A stretch of 64,000 nt of DNA from Aquarana catesbeiana (GCF_042186555.1 NC_133336.1:191572251-191636250), one strand, 5' to 3'; counted from the first letter of the stretch, positions 21,408 through 33,398 are shown. A program made the numbers and translations. Notes: a model not told the origin generated them from the letters alone.

Positions 21408-22250
21408 TTAACCACTACAGCACCGGAAGAATTTACCCCCTTCCTGACCAGACCATTTTCTACGGAGCGCTACTGCGTCGCTTTAACTGACAATTGAGCG
21501 GTCGTGCGATGTTATACTGAAACAAAATTTATGTTGTTTTTTTTCCCCACAAATGGAGCTTTCTTTTGGGGGTATTTGATCACCTGTGCAGTTTTTATTT
21601 GTTGCACTATAAACGAAAAAAGAGCGACAATTTTGAAAAAAACCCCAAATATTTTGTACTTTTTGCTATAATAAATATCCCCGCCCCCAAAAAAAGTCTT
21701 CATCAGTTTAGGCCGATATGTATTCTTCTACATAGTTTTGCTAAAAAAATCGCAATAAGCGTATATTGATTGGTTTGCGCAAAAGTTATATCGTCTACAA
21801 AGTAGGGGATAGATTTATGTCATTTTTATTATTTTTTTTTTTTTTTACTAGTAGTGGTGGCGATCTGCCATTTTTATCGGGACTCCGACTTTGCGGCAGA
21901 CAGATCGGACACTTTTTTGGAACCACTGACATTTATAGAGCGATCAGAGCTAAAAATAGCCACTGATTACTGTATAAATGTCACTGGCAGGGAAGGGTTA
22001 ACACTAGGGGGGGATCAAGGGGTTAACTATGTTCCTTAGGTGTGTTTCCAACTGTGTGGTGGGAATGGGACTGACTGGGGGAGGAGACATATCGTTGTTC
22101 CTACTTAGTAGGAACACAAAATCTGTCTCTCCTCCCCTGACAGAACGGGGATTTGTGTGTTTACACACAAGTAAAATTTGTCCTATTTTGGTCTCCTGCA
22201 GGCTTTTTCCCAGCAACACAACTGGTCCCTCTTCGCTGCTTTCCAATGAC
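21408..22250 (+). repeat. TTAA-type piggyBac-like MITE (family A), left part
   Basis: Starts TTAACCACTACAGCACCGG and contains 'gcgtatattgattggtttgc' and 'atgtcactggcagggaaggg', as in 58715-59668. The right end could not be placed. Confidence 0.7.
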
Positions 22251-22539
22251 ATCATGTAAGTGAGGACAGCAAGGACCTCTCCACCTCCTGAAAGGGTGGA
22301 GCAAAGGAATGGAGAGTGAGGAGTAAAGCCCGCGCACCAGGGACCTCCTAATTTTTTTTTTCTTCAGCCCGCTGGGTTCAGGGTGTAACATATTACAAAT
22401 CCACCAGCCCCTGCACCACAAAGGGAAAGTTTTTTTTTTCTACGGTATCCTCCCCCCCTCCAGTGCCACATTTGGCACTTTTTGTGGAGGAGGAGGTAGT
22501 GGGTACCTGGTTTTGACTTGTTTTTTTTTTTAATACTTT

Positions 22540-23184
22540 TTTTTCATAAGTCTGCAATAACAAAATGAATAATATCACATTTCATAATTTTCCAAGTCAT
22601 TTGTTATATTAATCAATGCAAACCAAAAAAAAAAAGAAAAAACCAAAACCAAAAAGAAAATTCAAAAAGAGTAGAGACAGCTAATTACCCTGACTGCAGC
22701 ACCCTCCTCCCCTACTTCTAATGTCCATCAATCAATGTCCTCTTCTAACTATGCCCCTCTTATACGTTATTAATTTCCACTAAGAATCAATGGTGAATTC
22801 AGCCATCTATACCAAATCTTATGATATTTCTGAGGTGTTCCTCTATGCTCATATGTTAATTTCTCATATGAAAGTATTTGGTTTATCGCTTTAAGCCATT
22901 GATCCCTTGAGAGTGGTATTTGTTGCATCCACCTAAGCACAATTTGCTTGCGTGCCATGAATAGAGTTTCCTGTAGGCAAGTCTTGGTATATCCAAGTCC
23001 ACTTCTGGTTCTCAACCAGCCCTAGCAGGCAAGTTTCCAAAGTGAATGGGATGCGGTCTCCCAGCACTTTTAATAATATATCCAAGACCTGTCTACAGTA
23101 TCTACTACTACCCGGGCAAGACCACATTAGATGCACAAAATCAGCCCCTGGTTGCTCCCACTTCTGGTCAGATCGCAGCGGCAA
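22540..23184 (-). pseudogene. L1/Tx1-type LINE ORF2 C-terminus, 5'-truncated and frameshifted
   Basis: Minus strand. 'DFVHLMWSCPGSSRY' (~23100) resembles the cysteine-containing C-terminal motif of L1-group ORF2. After a frame change near 23000 the similarity continues ('ETLFMARKQIVLRWMQQ', 'YHKIWYRWLN') to a stop near 22770. A T-rich stretch at 22510-22560 may be the remains of the poly(A) tail. Confidence 0.7.
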
Positions 23185-23675
23185 TCTGTATTGAAGTTCA
23201 GCCCCCTTCTCCTTCCCCCTGCAGCCTTCTGGGACACATCACAGGTCCCAGAAGACTGCAGGACCATTCACAAAGCACAGCGTAGTTCGCGCATGCGCAG
23301 TAGGCAACCAGCTGGGATTTCGCAAGTCTTCACTGCTGGTTTCACTTAGTTAAGATGCCAGCGCCTAGACCCGAAGCTGACTGAAGAATTAGCTCGGTTA
23401 AGGACATTGCGGGATCCCCGGACAGGCAAGTGTTCTTTAACAGTTCATTGGCACCTGCACGCTCTCGCAAGGGCAGCACATTTACCTGCGGTGCGGTGCA
23501 CAGGACATTCTTTTCCTGCACTGGGTTTTGGTATGAACCAGCCCTAATACATGCTTAGGGAAGGATCAGCTTTCTGTGCCAAGTTCGGCAACCATGTGTA
23601 TAACCCACTGCCAACCTTATACACAATTTTACCTTTTATGTAGGAAGTGAAGGATCATTAATGTAACGGAGAGCA
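23185..23675. other. No gene recognised
   Basis: Contains 'cagaagactgcaggaccatt' and 'cgcgcatgcgcagtaggcaa', phrases of the kind found in dispersed repeats. No terminal structure assigned. Confidence 0.4.
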
Positions 23676-24003
23676 GTGTCTAATGAATATGCGCCAAGAT
23701 TCTGCTCTATCCTGGTTCTCCTCCTACCTATCACAGCGCTCCTTCAGCGTTACCTACCTCTGTCTCCTCCTCTCCATTCCCCCTTTCTGTGGGGGTCCCC
23801 CAACGCTCTGTTCTTGGACCCCTTCTCTTCTCTATCTACACCCTCCTCCCTTGGTCACTTGATTACCGGCCAAGTCTTCCAATATCATCTATACGCCGAT
23901 GACACCCAAGTCTATCTGTCTACTCCTTACATCGCTCCTTCAGTCTCCTCTCGCATTACTAACTTACTAACTGACATATCAGCATGGATGTTGCACCACT
24001 TCC
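23676..24003 (+). pseudogene. LINE reverse transcriptase fragment (Rex1/CR1-like), upstream half
   Basis: Translates to 'HLITGQVFQYHLYADDTQVYL', with the RT catalytic YADD, then 'DISAWMLHHFL'. Sequence before YADD is degenerate. It stops exactly at the TTAA where the 24004-29091 element begins, and the downstream half of what appears to be the same copy resumes at 29092. Confidence 0.8.
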
Positions 24004-24469
24004 TTAACCACTTCAGCCCCGGAAGGTTTTACCCCCTTCCTGACCAGAGCACTTTTTACAATTCGGCACTGCGTCGCTTTAACTGCTAATTGCGCGGTCA
24101 TGCAATGCTGTACCCAAACAAAATTTGCGTCCTTTTCTTCCCACAAATAGAGCTTTCTTTTGATGGTATTTGATCACCTCTGCTGTTTTTATTTTTTGCA
24201 CTATACACGGAAAAAGACCGAAAATTTTGAAAAAAAATTATATTTTCTACTTTTTGTTCTAAAAAAAATCCAATAAACTCAATTTTAGTCATACATTTAG
24301 GCCAAAATGTATTCGGCCACATGTCTTTGGTAGAAAAAATGTCAATAAGTGTATATTTATTGGTTTGCGCAAAAGTTATAGCGCCTACAAACTAGGGTAC
24401 ATTTTCTGGAATTTACACAGCCTTTAATTTATGACTGCCTATGTCGTTTCTTGAGGTGCTAAAATGGCA

Positions 24470-25480
24470 GGGCAGTACAAAACCCCCACAAATGACCCCA
24501 TTTTGGAAAGTAGACACCCCAAGGAATTTGTTGAGAGGCATGTTGAGCCCATTGAATATTCATTTTTTTTGTCCCAAGTGATTGAATAATGACAAAAAAA
24601 AAAAATTACAAAAAGTTGTCACTAAATGATATATTGCTCACACAGGCCATGGGCATATGTGGAATTGCACCCCAAAATACATTTAGCTGCTTCTCCCGAG
24701 TATGGGGATACCACATGTGTGGGACTTTTTGGGAGCCTAGCCGCGTACGGGGCCCCGAAAACCAATCACTGCCTTCAGGATTTCTAAGGGCGTACATTTT
24801 TGATTTTACTCCTCACTACCTATCACAGTTTTGAAGGCCATAAAATGCCCAGATGGCATAAAACCCGCCCAAATGACCCCATTTTGGAAAGTAGACACCC
24901 CAAGCTATTTGCTTTGAGGCATGGTGAGTATTTTGCAGCTCTCATTTGTTTTTGAAAATAAAGAAAGACGAGAAAAAAAATTTTTTTTTTTCTTTTTTCA
25001 ATTTTCAAAACTTTGTGACAAAAAGTGAGGTCTGCAAAATACTCACTATACCTCTCATCAAATAGCTTGGGGTGTCTACTTTCCAAAATGGGGTCATTTG
25101 GGGGGGTTTTTTGCCACCTGGGCATTCCATGGCCTCCGAGACTGTGATAGGCAGTGAAGAGTGAAATCAAAAATTTACGGCCTTAGAAAGCCTGAAGGCG
25201 GTGCTTGGTTTTTGGGGTCCCGTACGCGGCTAGGCTCCCAAAAAGTCTAATACATGTGGTATCCCCGTACTCAGGAGAAGCAACAGAATGTATTTTGGGG
25301 TGTGATTTCACAAATCCCCATGGCGTGTTTGAGCAATATATCATTTAGTGACAACTTTGCGCAAAAAAAAAAAAAAAAAAAATTGTCTCTTTCCCGCAAC
25401 TTGTGTCACAATATAAAATATTCCATGGACTCGACATGCCTCTCAGCAAATAGCTTGGGGTGTCTACTTTCCAAAATGGG
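24470..25480. repeat. Large inverted repeat inside the TTAA element
   Basis: About 24600-24920 and about 25040-25360 are reverse complements. Landmarks are 'cattttggaaagtagacacc' (24508, 24881) versus 'ggtgtctactttccaaaatg' (25071, 25458), and 'atatattgctcaca' versus 'gagcaatatatcat'. The centre is near 24980, in a poly-T/A region. Confidence 0.8.
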
Positions 25481-25564
25481 GTCATTTGGGGGGGGTTGAA
25501 CTGTCCTGGCATTTTATGCACAACATCTAGAAGCTTATGTCACACATCACCCACTCTTCTAACC

Positions 25565-26110
25565 ACTTGAAGACAAAGCCCTTTCTGACACTTTTTGATT
25601 ACATAAAAAAATAAATTTTTTTTGCAAGAAAATTACTTTGAACCCCCAAACATTATATATTTTTTTAAAGCAAATGCCCTACAGATTAAAATGGTGGGTG
25701 TTTCATTTTTTTTTTCACACAGTATTTGCGCAGCGATTTTTCAAACGCATTTTTTGGGGAAAAAACACACTTTTTTAAATTTTAATGCACTAAAACACAC
25801 TATATTGCCCAAATGTTTGATGAAATAAAAAAGATGATCTTAGGCCGAGTACATGGATACCAAACATGACATGCTTTAAAATTGCGCACAAACGTGCAGT
25901 GGCGACAAACTAAATACATTTTTAAAAGCCTTTAAAAGCCTTTACAGGTTACCATTTTAGATTTACAGAGGAGGTCTACTGCTAAAATTACTGCCCTCGA
26001 TCTGACGTTCGCGGTGATACCTCACATGCATGGTGCAATTGCTGTTTACATTTGACGCCAGACCGACGCTTGCGTTCGCCTTAGCGCGAGAGCAGGGGGG
26101 ACAGGGGTGC
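25565..26110 (+). repeat. Diverged family B stretch
   Basis: Contains 'gaacccccaaacattatata', 'gtggcgacaaac', 'cagaggaggtctact' and 'cggtgatacctcacatgcat' in family B order. Confidence 0.6.
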
Positions 26111-27060
26111 TTTTTTTTTTTTTTTTTTTTTTTTCTTTATTATTATTATTTTTTTATCTTATTTTTAAACTGTTCCTTTCATTTTTTTTTTTTTTAAATC
26201 ATTTTTATTGTTATCTCAGGGAATGTAAATATCCCCTATCATAGCAATAGGTAGTGACAGGTACTCTTTTTTGCAAAAATTGGGGTCTATTAGACCCTAG
26301 ATTTCTCCTCTGCCCTCAAAGCATCTGACCACACCAAGATCGGTGTGATAAAATGCTTTCCCAATTTCCCAATGGCGCTGTTTACATCCGGCGAAATCTA
26401 AGTCATAAAATGCTCGTAGCTTCCGGTTTCTTAGGCCATAGAGATGTTTGGAGCCACTCTGGTCTCTGATCAGCTCTATGGTCAGCTGGCTGAATCACCG
26501 GCTGCATTCTCAGGTTCCCTGTTGAGACAGGAGAGCCAGAGAAAAACACGGAAGACGTTGGGGGGGGGGGGGCATTCCCTCCCACTGCTTGTAAAAGCAG
26601 TCTAGAGGCTAATTAGCTGCTAGGATTGCTTTTACATGAAAGCCAATCGCTGGCTGAAAAGAATGATACCAAGATGATACCTAAACCTGCAGGCATCATT
26701 CTGGTATAACCACTCAAAGTCGTGAATGGTTAACAATAAAGCACAGTAAACGGTAAGGTATAAAAAATTGCATATCTGAAAAGCAAGCATGATAAAACAT
26801 AACAACAATAAAACATTGCAGAATAGAATACAGTAAAAAAGAGCAGAACAATAGAGAGAGAATAGAGAGAGAGAGAACAATAAAACGACAACTATTTTTT
26901 TTTTATTTTATATTTTTGTTTGTGTTTTTTTTTTTTTTTTACACTTTTTTTTTGTAACTAACTTTTATAACTGTAACCGGTTCCAGGTTCGGGTCTCTCA
27001 AAATGCGATGGCATCTTGGGAGACCCTGTGAAAGTGTGTCCTAGTCTGTGCAATGCTGTA
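26111..27060. other. Non-coding interior of the TTAA element
   Basis: Poly-T tracts, a GC-richer segment at 26340-26600 and an AT-rich (gaga)n stretch at 26850-26880. A hydrophobic minus-strand frame at 26632-26880 arises from AT-rich sequence and is not called as a gene. Confidence 0.5.
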
Positions 27061-27067
27061 CCCTACG

Positions 27068-27330
27068 CTAATACTCAACTAGTGAATGGTAGCGTTCAAA
27101 ACATTCACCAATGCAAAGACCAGGATTGTCAGGACAGGAGGGACAATAATAGCGGGTGTCATGCCTATATCCACGCTTGCTGCAGACACAACATCTTTTT
27201 TGGGGGGGTTCGTTGGGTAGGGGTACTCGGGAGGACATAAAGAAAATGCCTCTCATGCAGCCGACTGCATTTGGTTGGGGATGTGAATGGGGGAAGTACG
27301 GGCACTGCAGAAGCGGTGGGTTCCCAATTA
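27068..27330 (-). pseudogene. PiggyBac transposase C-terminal cysteine-rich domain, frameshifted relic
   Basis: Ends with 'CCVCSKRGYRHDTRYYCPSC', then 'PGLCIGECFERYHSLVEY' and a stop at 27068. This is the Cys/His cluster (C-C-x2-C...C-x2-C...C-x3-C-F...H) typical of piggyBac transposase C-termini. The preceding stretch ('HFLYVLPSTPTQRTPPKK') lies in another frame, so there is a frameshift near 27195. No DDD catalytic domain was found upstream, so the element cannot mobilise itself. Confidence 0.82.
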
Positions 27331-27499
27331 GGATTGGCGAATGCAGCAGGAAGGGCATTATGGACACGACGGGCCTGTGTTTGTCTTCTTGGTGGCAGCG
27401 GGACACTATTTGTGCTTGCCACCTCACCAGCTTGAACTGCACTTATGGGACTCGCCACGTCACCAAGTGTTACTGCAGTGCTGGTTTGACTACGACCGG

Positions 27500-28225
27500 G
27501 GTGTACTAGGCTGCTGGTGCTTGCCAGTTCACCAAAACGCTACCAAAAAAACTGTTAGCGATCGCAGGGATCAGGCCTGACTCTGCGAACGCTGCAGTTA
27601 TGCATTTAGTGTTTTGTAAGTGTCAGTGATCGATCGATACTGCACTTGGGTGGGCTGGGCTGGGCCGGGCGGAGGGGCAAAACGCAGGTGCTAGCAGGTA
27701 TCTGGGCTGATCCCGCTAACACTGCGTTTGTGGGAACCCTAAACTGCTGGGGACACTAGTATAGATCTGATCAGATATTGATCCGATCAGATACTATACC
27801 ACTAAGGGAGGTGTACGGTGCGTGCGTGGGTGTTAGCGGTACTGGCGCTAACCTGACACTGCCTGGGGCTGGTGCTTGCCAGTTCACCAAAACGCTACCA
27901 AAAAAACTGTTAGCGATCGCAGGGATCAGGCCTGACTCTGTGAACGCTGCAGTTATGCGTTTAGTGTTTTGTAAGTGACAGTGATCGATCGATACTGCAC
28001 TTGGGCTGGGCTGGGCGGAGGGGAAGAACGCAGGTGCTAGCGGGTATCTGGGCTGATCCCGCTAACACTGCGTTTTTGGGAACCCTAAACTGCTGGGGAC
28101 ACTAGTATAGATCTGATCGGATCAGATATTGATCCGTACAGATACTATACCACTAAGGGAGGCGTATGCTGCGTGCGTGGGTGTTAGCGGTACTGGCGCT
28201 AATCTGACGCTGCCTGGGGCGACGC
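27500..28225 (+). repeat. ~354-bp tandem duplication
   Basis: 'aacgctaccaaaaaaactgt' occurs at ~27536 and ~27890, and 'aaccctaaactgctggggac' at ~27735 and ~28080. The second unit has small deletions in the GGGCTGGGC stretch. Confidence 0.88.
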
Positions 28226-29087
28226 ATATCACCGCCGGGCGATCAGGGGGCTAAACCTTTATTCGGTAATAAACGGCGGGTCCCCTGACACTATAAAAAA
28301 TAAACGAACTAACCAGCGTCACCCGTAACAGTTATACGGTGATCAGTGGTGAAAGGGTTAACTAGGGGGCAATCAAGGGGTTAAAACATTTATTAGATAG
28401 TATATGGGGGTCCCTGTCACTATAAAACGCTGACGGCAAACCTAAATATTTACGTTCCTAACTAGCGTCACCAGTGACACTAATACAGCGATCAGAAAAA
28501 TGATCGCTTAGTGACACTGGTGACAGGGGGTGATCAAGGGGTTAAAACTTTATTAGGGGGGGTTAGGGGGGTATCCTAGACCTAAAGGGGGGTAATACTC
28601 ACTGCCCTAACACTGTAACTGTCACAAACTGACACCAATACAGTAATCAGAAAAAAAAAAAAAAAATACTGCTTGCTGTCAGTTTGTGACAGGGGGGGGG
28701 GGTGATTGGGGGGGGATCGGGGGTGTAAAGTATGCCTGGCATGTTCTACTGTGTGTGTGTTGTGCACTTACATGTCTTCTCTCCTCGGCGCTGGGACGGA
28801 AACTGCCAAGCCGAGGAGAGATGACATCACATCCTCTGCCTGTGTGAAACTACACACAGGCAGGGGAGGATTCCGATTGGCTGGGAGCGATCGCGAGGGG
28901 GGGGCCACGATCGGATGGTCTCCCCCTCGCCTCCCGACGCTCCCAGTCAAATGCCGACCGCCGCTGGCACCGGGGGGGGTCCGATCGGACCCCCCGCCCG
29001 CGGGAGGCAGATCACGTACAGGTACGTGATTCTGCCTGCCCGTGCCATTCTGCCGACGTATATATACGTTAGGCGGTCAGCAAGTGG
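28226..29087. other. Right part of the TTAA element
   Basis: Repeated 'gatcaaggggttaa' phrases (28370, 28530) and a GC-rich sub-terminal region with palindromes ('cggggggggtccgatcggac', 'cacgtacaggtacgtg'), then the terminal TTAA. Confidence 0.6.
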
Positions 29088-29091
29088 TTAA

Positions 29092-29985
29092 AGGAAATCT
29101 GCCCACCCGTGTCCCCCTCCATGACTTTTCCATCAAAATCAATAATGCAATCATCAATCCCTTCCCTCATGCCAGGGTACTAGGTGTAATCCTAGACTCT
29201 GACCTGTCCTTTCAGCCCCAAGTCCAATCGTTGTCAAAAGCTTGTAGAATTCACCTCCATAACATCTCTAAAATACGCCCCTTTTTAACAAATAAAACCA
29301 CCAAGCTCCTCATTCACTCCCTTGTTGTCTCTCGCCTTGACTATTGCAACCCCCTTCTCATTGTCCTACCTCTCCATAGGCTATCCCCTCTTCATTCTAT
29401 CATGAATGGTCCTGCCAGACTTATCCACCTTCCCAACCGCTCAGTGTCTGCCAACCCTCTCCTCCAATCCCTATTGCCCAGCGAATTAAGTTCAAAATAT
29501 TAACCACAACATACAAAGCCATTCACAACTCTGCCCCGAGCTACATCACCAATCTGGTCTCCAGATATCACCCAAACCGTCCTCTCCGCTCTTCTCAAGA
29601 CCTCATACTCTCAAGCTCCCTTGTCTCCTCCTCCCATGCTCATCTCCAGGACTTCTCCAGAGCCTCTCCCATCCTTTGGAACTCTCTACCTCAATTTGTC
29701 TGGCTATCTCCTACCTTGGCTGCCTTCAGATGATCCCTGAAAACTCATCTCTTCAGGGAAGCCTATCACACCTCCAACTTATCTTTTACCACTTCCATCA
29801 GCTCATTCCCCAGAGTCACAACCTTTTGTACCACCTGCCCCACCCGATTGTAAGCTCTTCTGAGCAGGGCCCTCTTAACCCTCTTGTATTTTATTGTATT
29901 GTAACTGTATTCTCACTTTTATTTTGTAAAGCACTGCGCAAACTGTTGGTGCTATATAATAATAAAAATAATAATAAGATGCACA
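29092..29985 (+). pseudogene. LINE reverse transcriptase C-terminal region and 3' end (Rex1/CR1-like), downstream half
   Basis: Frame 'VLGVILDSDLSFQPQVQSL' and 'LLIHSLVVSRLDYCNPLL' is the conserved thumb-side motif of CR1/L2/Rex-type LINEs. It continues after frame breaks through 'SSHAHLQDFSRASPILWNSL'-like sequence, ending in 'aaagcactgcgcaaactgtt' and a (taa)n tail. It is in the same orientation as 23676-24003 and probably the same copy, with about a dozen residues missing at the joint. Confidence 0.82.
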
Positions 29986-29989
29986 TTCC

Positions 29990-30346
29990 AGACTGGTTTT
30001 TATATTTGCCCGGAGGTCTTTAATTGTATTACAAATGTAAAATTTACAGAATACACATTAAGGAAAGGCAGCAGCAATATGGGAGGAAAAATGGAGGATG
30101 AGCGATCTATGATGATGTCATCGACCTATACTCAGCAGAGCCCACAATCAAGATGATCCAGTAGGTAATAAGGCATCAGCATTTATGGAGAGGTGGAATC
30201 TTCACTTACAGAAATATAAAGGAAAACTATCACAAAAAAAAAAAAAACATTAAAATAATGGTTTAGGCCTAATCATTTTAGTACAACTAATTAATGCAGT
30301 TAAAAAACCATATATGGCAAAATGTTATTTATAAAAAGCTCTACTT

Positions 30347-30377
<31 letters not shown>

Positions 30378-30660
30378 AAAAAAAAAAAAACAAAAAACAA
30401 AACAAAACAAAAAAAAATATATATATATATATATATTAGGTGTTTTATAAATGTCTTTTTTTAATAGTTTGATTGTTTGTTAATAGAGGATGAACATGAA
30501 AGACATTATCAATATACACTCATATAGTGCCAGCCCAACAATGTTCTGTGTAAGCGCTGCCTTAGAACCTGAAAAAAAGGGAAAAAGAATATTCATACAT
30601 TTAGAAGGAACTTAAACCAAAAATGCTGCTTAATTAATTTTTATTAATCAATGCAAACTC
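29990..30660. other. No gene; microsatellite at 30355-30436
   Basis: A-rich 'aaaac' repeats (30355-30415) followed by (ta)n (30416-30436). The rest shows no recognised element. Confidence 0.6.
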
Positions 30661-32040
30661 CCCCATCCATCCATCCATCCATCCATGTCTCCAGGCTTTA
30701 TTTTGCTGAGAAATCACGGCGCGCATGCGCACTGGAACCTGTTCGGCCGGTCCGGATGACGTCACGTCAGCGGCGCCGATTTGCTGAGTACAGACGGGAC
30801 GTGCATTTAAATAAGACCACGTCCTGCATGGTGTACAGCTGATATCACTGACGGTTGGGTCGGAACGCTCTGCCCTCATGGTCCAGGTACTATTTGGTCC
30901 ATTTGCAAGGATTACATCCTCATTTTGATTTTCCCTACTTATGTAGACTATCTTTTCTCCTGATTATGTAACGTATTAGTCCTTGGTCCTCTCCTTACCG
31001 GTGTATACACTTTTATACTTCAGGTAGACTATATCCCACTGCAAACACATTCGGGTTGAATGGTGTCGGATGATCCATATATATGGCTTAGGCTCCCTTT
31101 GGATCCCTTTTCACCCACGGACATCTGCTAACCAGCAATGTCCATAGGATTAGCCTCTACCCTCATACTTTCCAGTATACAGAGTATCCCAAAACAAAGT
31201 CGTCATGCCGGTGAGTGTTCTATCATGGATGAGCTACTTAGATCACCTTTACTATCGACTATTAATTACTCTCTCTATATATATTTTTTTAGGTAATGTG
31301 AATATACACAACTACTTTGGACCATAGATTACGTATGCTACTTAGTCCTGTTCCACCGTCGTTTCTATTAATGCAGGTGCATTCTTACTTTTAACCACTA
31401 TAGTAAGTACCTTAAGTGTTTCCCCCCCGCCTCCTCCCTCCCCCTTCCCCCCCCCCCCCCTTCCCCACCTTTCTCCCCCTCCCCTTCTTCAGATACATGT
31501 ATGTCTTCCAATTGGATCTTCACCTGTGATGTCCTCTTTCTCTTACTCCCCCATTCATACGATAATAATATATTTTGCATGCCCCCATGGTGTCTTTTCA
31601 TCGCCCCTTTTTGGGCGTTTCACCCCTCGCCTTTGCTGTCGGGCTGTTTGAGGTTCTTGAACCATTCATACCACTTGTATATTTTTTTACCTTCATGTAT
31701 TACTATTAATTACTGTATATTAATTACATCAATTTTGTCCAATTTGTTAGCCACAACTGATTCTGCTCCTGAAGAAGCGTCTAGACACGCGGAACATGTA
31801 GAGCATTTTTTGATATGAAGCTATCTGTTGTTGAATTGCTGTCCAGCCACGCCCTTGGATATCTACTTATTTTTGGATAAGTTATCCTTGTATATCCGAG
31901 GTTCCATATATGTAGAGGTGGTTTTGTATAGCAACGATCATATGAAATATTTGTTCTACCTCAATGTTTTTGGTCTTTTTAACAATTAATGTATAATTAT
32001 GTGTTTTTTCAATAAACTATTTTTATAAGAGAATTGGTGT
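30660..32040 (+). repeat. Unclassified dispersed repeat carrying the 'CTGAAGAAGCG' motif
   Basis: Starts near a (ccat)n run. Contains a GC-rich segment with 'gatgacgtcacgtcagcggc' at ~30750, a pyrimidine tract at 31420-31490 and 'ctcctgaagaagcgtctaga' at ~31767, then an AT-rich tail with 'caataaacta'. The layout resembles 37400-38130 and, reversed, 62060-63400. No open frame of known type; class unknown. Confidence 0.5.
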
Positions 32041-32059
32041 TACTGTGCCTACAAAGTCC

Positions 32060-32457
32060 AAAAAAGTCCCTTTATTTTTTCTGGGAAACAGATTTAGATA
32101 TCACAATCACACGACCAGTGGCAGAAAGCATTCCAAACAATCCAAAAATCATCCCATTGCGTAAGCCATTGGGAAATGACGCTTAAGGTGACAAACAGAT
32201 GGCAATACACCCCCTGCAGATTGACAAAATTCTTCCCAAACACTTCACCTCTATGTTGGCGGAATTGTGGCCTCCGGGGCCACCTCCTACATATGTTCTG
32301 GGAATGCCCATGCTTAACTAACTTCTGGAACCAAGTATTCCAGTTGATATCCTCAATCACTGGCATAATTACAACCCCTAATCCCGCACTAGCAATACTC
32401 CACATAGGAATAGAAAAATTTCCATATGAGATGAGGTCAGTTGTATCACATATCCTC
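32060..32457 (+). pseudogene. L1/Tx1-type LINE ORF2 C-terminal fragment
   Basis: 'LKVTNRWQYTPCRLTKFFP' and 'CGLRGHLLHMFWECPCLTNF' match the C-terminal C-x-H region of amphibian L1/Tx1-group ORF2 (from memory). Truncated at both ends; abuts TAA and the repeat at 32461. Confidence 0.78.
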
Positions 32458-32460
32458 TAA

Positions 32461-32850
32461 TGCCCCAGTACACGCAGTCGGATTTTCCGACGGAAAATGT
32501 TCGATGAGAGCTTTTTGTCAGAAATTCCGACCCTGTGTAGGCTCCATCGGACATTTTCCATCGGAATTTCCGTCACACAAAATTTGAGAGTTGGTTCTCA
32601 AATTTTCCGACAACAAAATCCGTTGTCTGAAATTCCGATCGTGTGTACAAAATTCCGACGCACAAAGTGCCACGCATGCTCGCAATCAAGCAGAAGAGCC
32701 GCACTGGCTATTGTACTTCATTTTTCTCGGCTTGTCGTACGTGTTGTACGTCACCGCGTTCTTGACGTTCGGAATTTCCGTCCAACTTTGTGTGACCATG
32801 TGGACAGACATTCTTCTGGGACCTGTGACGTGTCCCAGAAGATTGCCGAA
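32461..32850 (+). mobile_element. PIF/Harbinger-like MITE, one end recognised
   Basis: Starts after TAA with 'tgccccagtacacgcagtcg', then short inverted motifs ('ttccgacggaaaatg', 'cattttccatcgga'). The right terminus could not be placed. Confidence 0.5.
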
Positions 32851-33002
32851 AGGGAGGGGCTGCCTAAGAGGGAGAGGAGGAGTCGCCTAGGCTGCCTGAA
32901 GTCGGAAGCAGGAAGTAGGACAGGAAGTCCCACTCAAAACTAGGCACCCCACCAAAAAATGACATGACAAATGTGGCATGTAAAGGGGGCGAGGAGTGCT
33001 TA

Positions 33003-33039
33003 AAACGGAAGTTCCACTTTTGGTTGGAACTTCGCTTTA
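33003..33039. repeat. Small hairpin repeat
   Basis: 'cggaagttccacttttgg' followed by its near reverse complement 'ttggaacttcgctttaa'. Confidence 0.7.
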
Positions 33040-33089
33040 ACAATAATTTTAGCAATGAAGTGAGTGTATATAAATAAATATAGTATATT

Positions 33090-33200
33090 CATAGCTCCCA
33101 ACTGTCACTGGTTTGGAGCAATGTCCCTCTGTCCCTCTTTCCTCCTCATTTGTCCCTCATTTTGGTCTGATCTATATAGTTGTATATAAAATGCACTTTG
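33090..33200 (+). repeat. Fragment of a 'tccctctgtccctc' dispersed repeat
   Basis: 'atagctcccaactgtcac' resembles the end of the 13954 element (catagctgccaactgtccc), followed by 'gtccctcattttggtctgat' and a TA-rich end. Boundaries uncertain. Confidence 0.5.
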
Positions 33201-33398
33201 TTTTCTTTCTAAAAGTGTTTCCCGGAGCTAAACCTTTCATCTGATTTCTAAATTGCTGCATTTGTACATTTTAAAAGCCAATATAAAGGAATAGGAACCG
33301 GACCTTTGCGGGCAACTATACTGCTAATGCGGCACTCGATGAAATTGAGTTTGACCCCCTTGCTTTATACTATCTACCAATTTTTGATAAATACTTAC

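Larger units (their letters stand above)
24004..29091. mobile_element. PiggyBac-like TTAA element, ~5.1 kb, inserted in a LINE
   Basis: Bounded by TTAA at 24004-24007 and 29088-29091, with ends TTAACCACTTCAGCCCCGG and, reversed, TTAACCACTTGCTGACCGCC, sharing a 10-bp inverted start. The two flanks are parts of one LINE. Inside are the family A left end, a long inverted repeat (24830-25470), a family B stretch (25565-26110), a transposase relic on the minus strand, and a 354-bp duplication. The shared termini suggest that the ~950-bp TTAA MITEs are shortened relatives. It could instead be a composite of several insertions. Confidence 0.7.

Noticed and set aside
26632..26880. Hydrophobic 82-residue frame as the missing transmembrane exon of the receptor
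   Set aside because: It lies in AT-rich sequence of the TTAA element, lacks a convincing phase-1 acceptor/donor pair and shows no FcRL-like membrane or cytoplasmic motif.
27165..27509. Plus-strand frames over the piggyBac relic
   Set aside because: The cysteine-rich motif and family similarity are on the minus strand; the plus frames are shadows.
30736..30770. 'gatgacgtcacgtcagcggc' as a CRE promoter of a gene
   Set aside because: The site resembles a CRE, but no gene follows and the segment belongs to an unclassified dispersed repeat.
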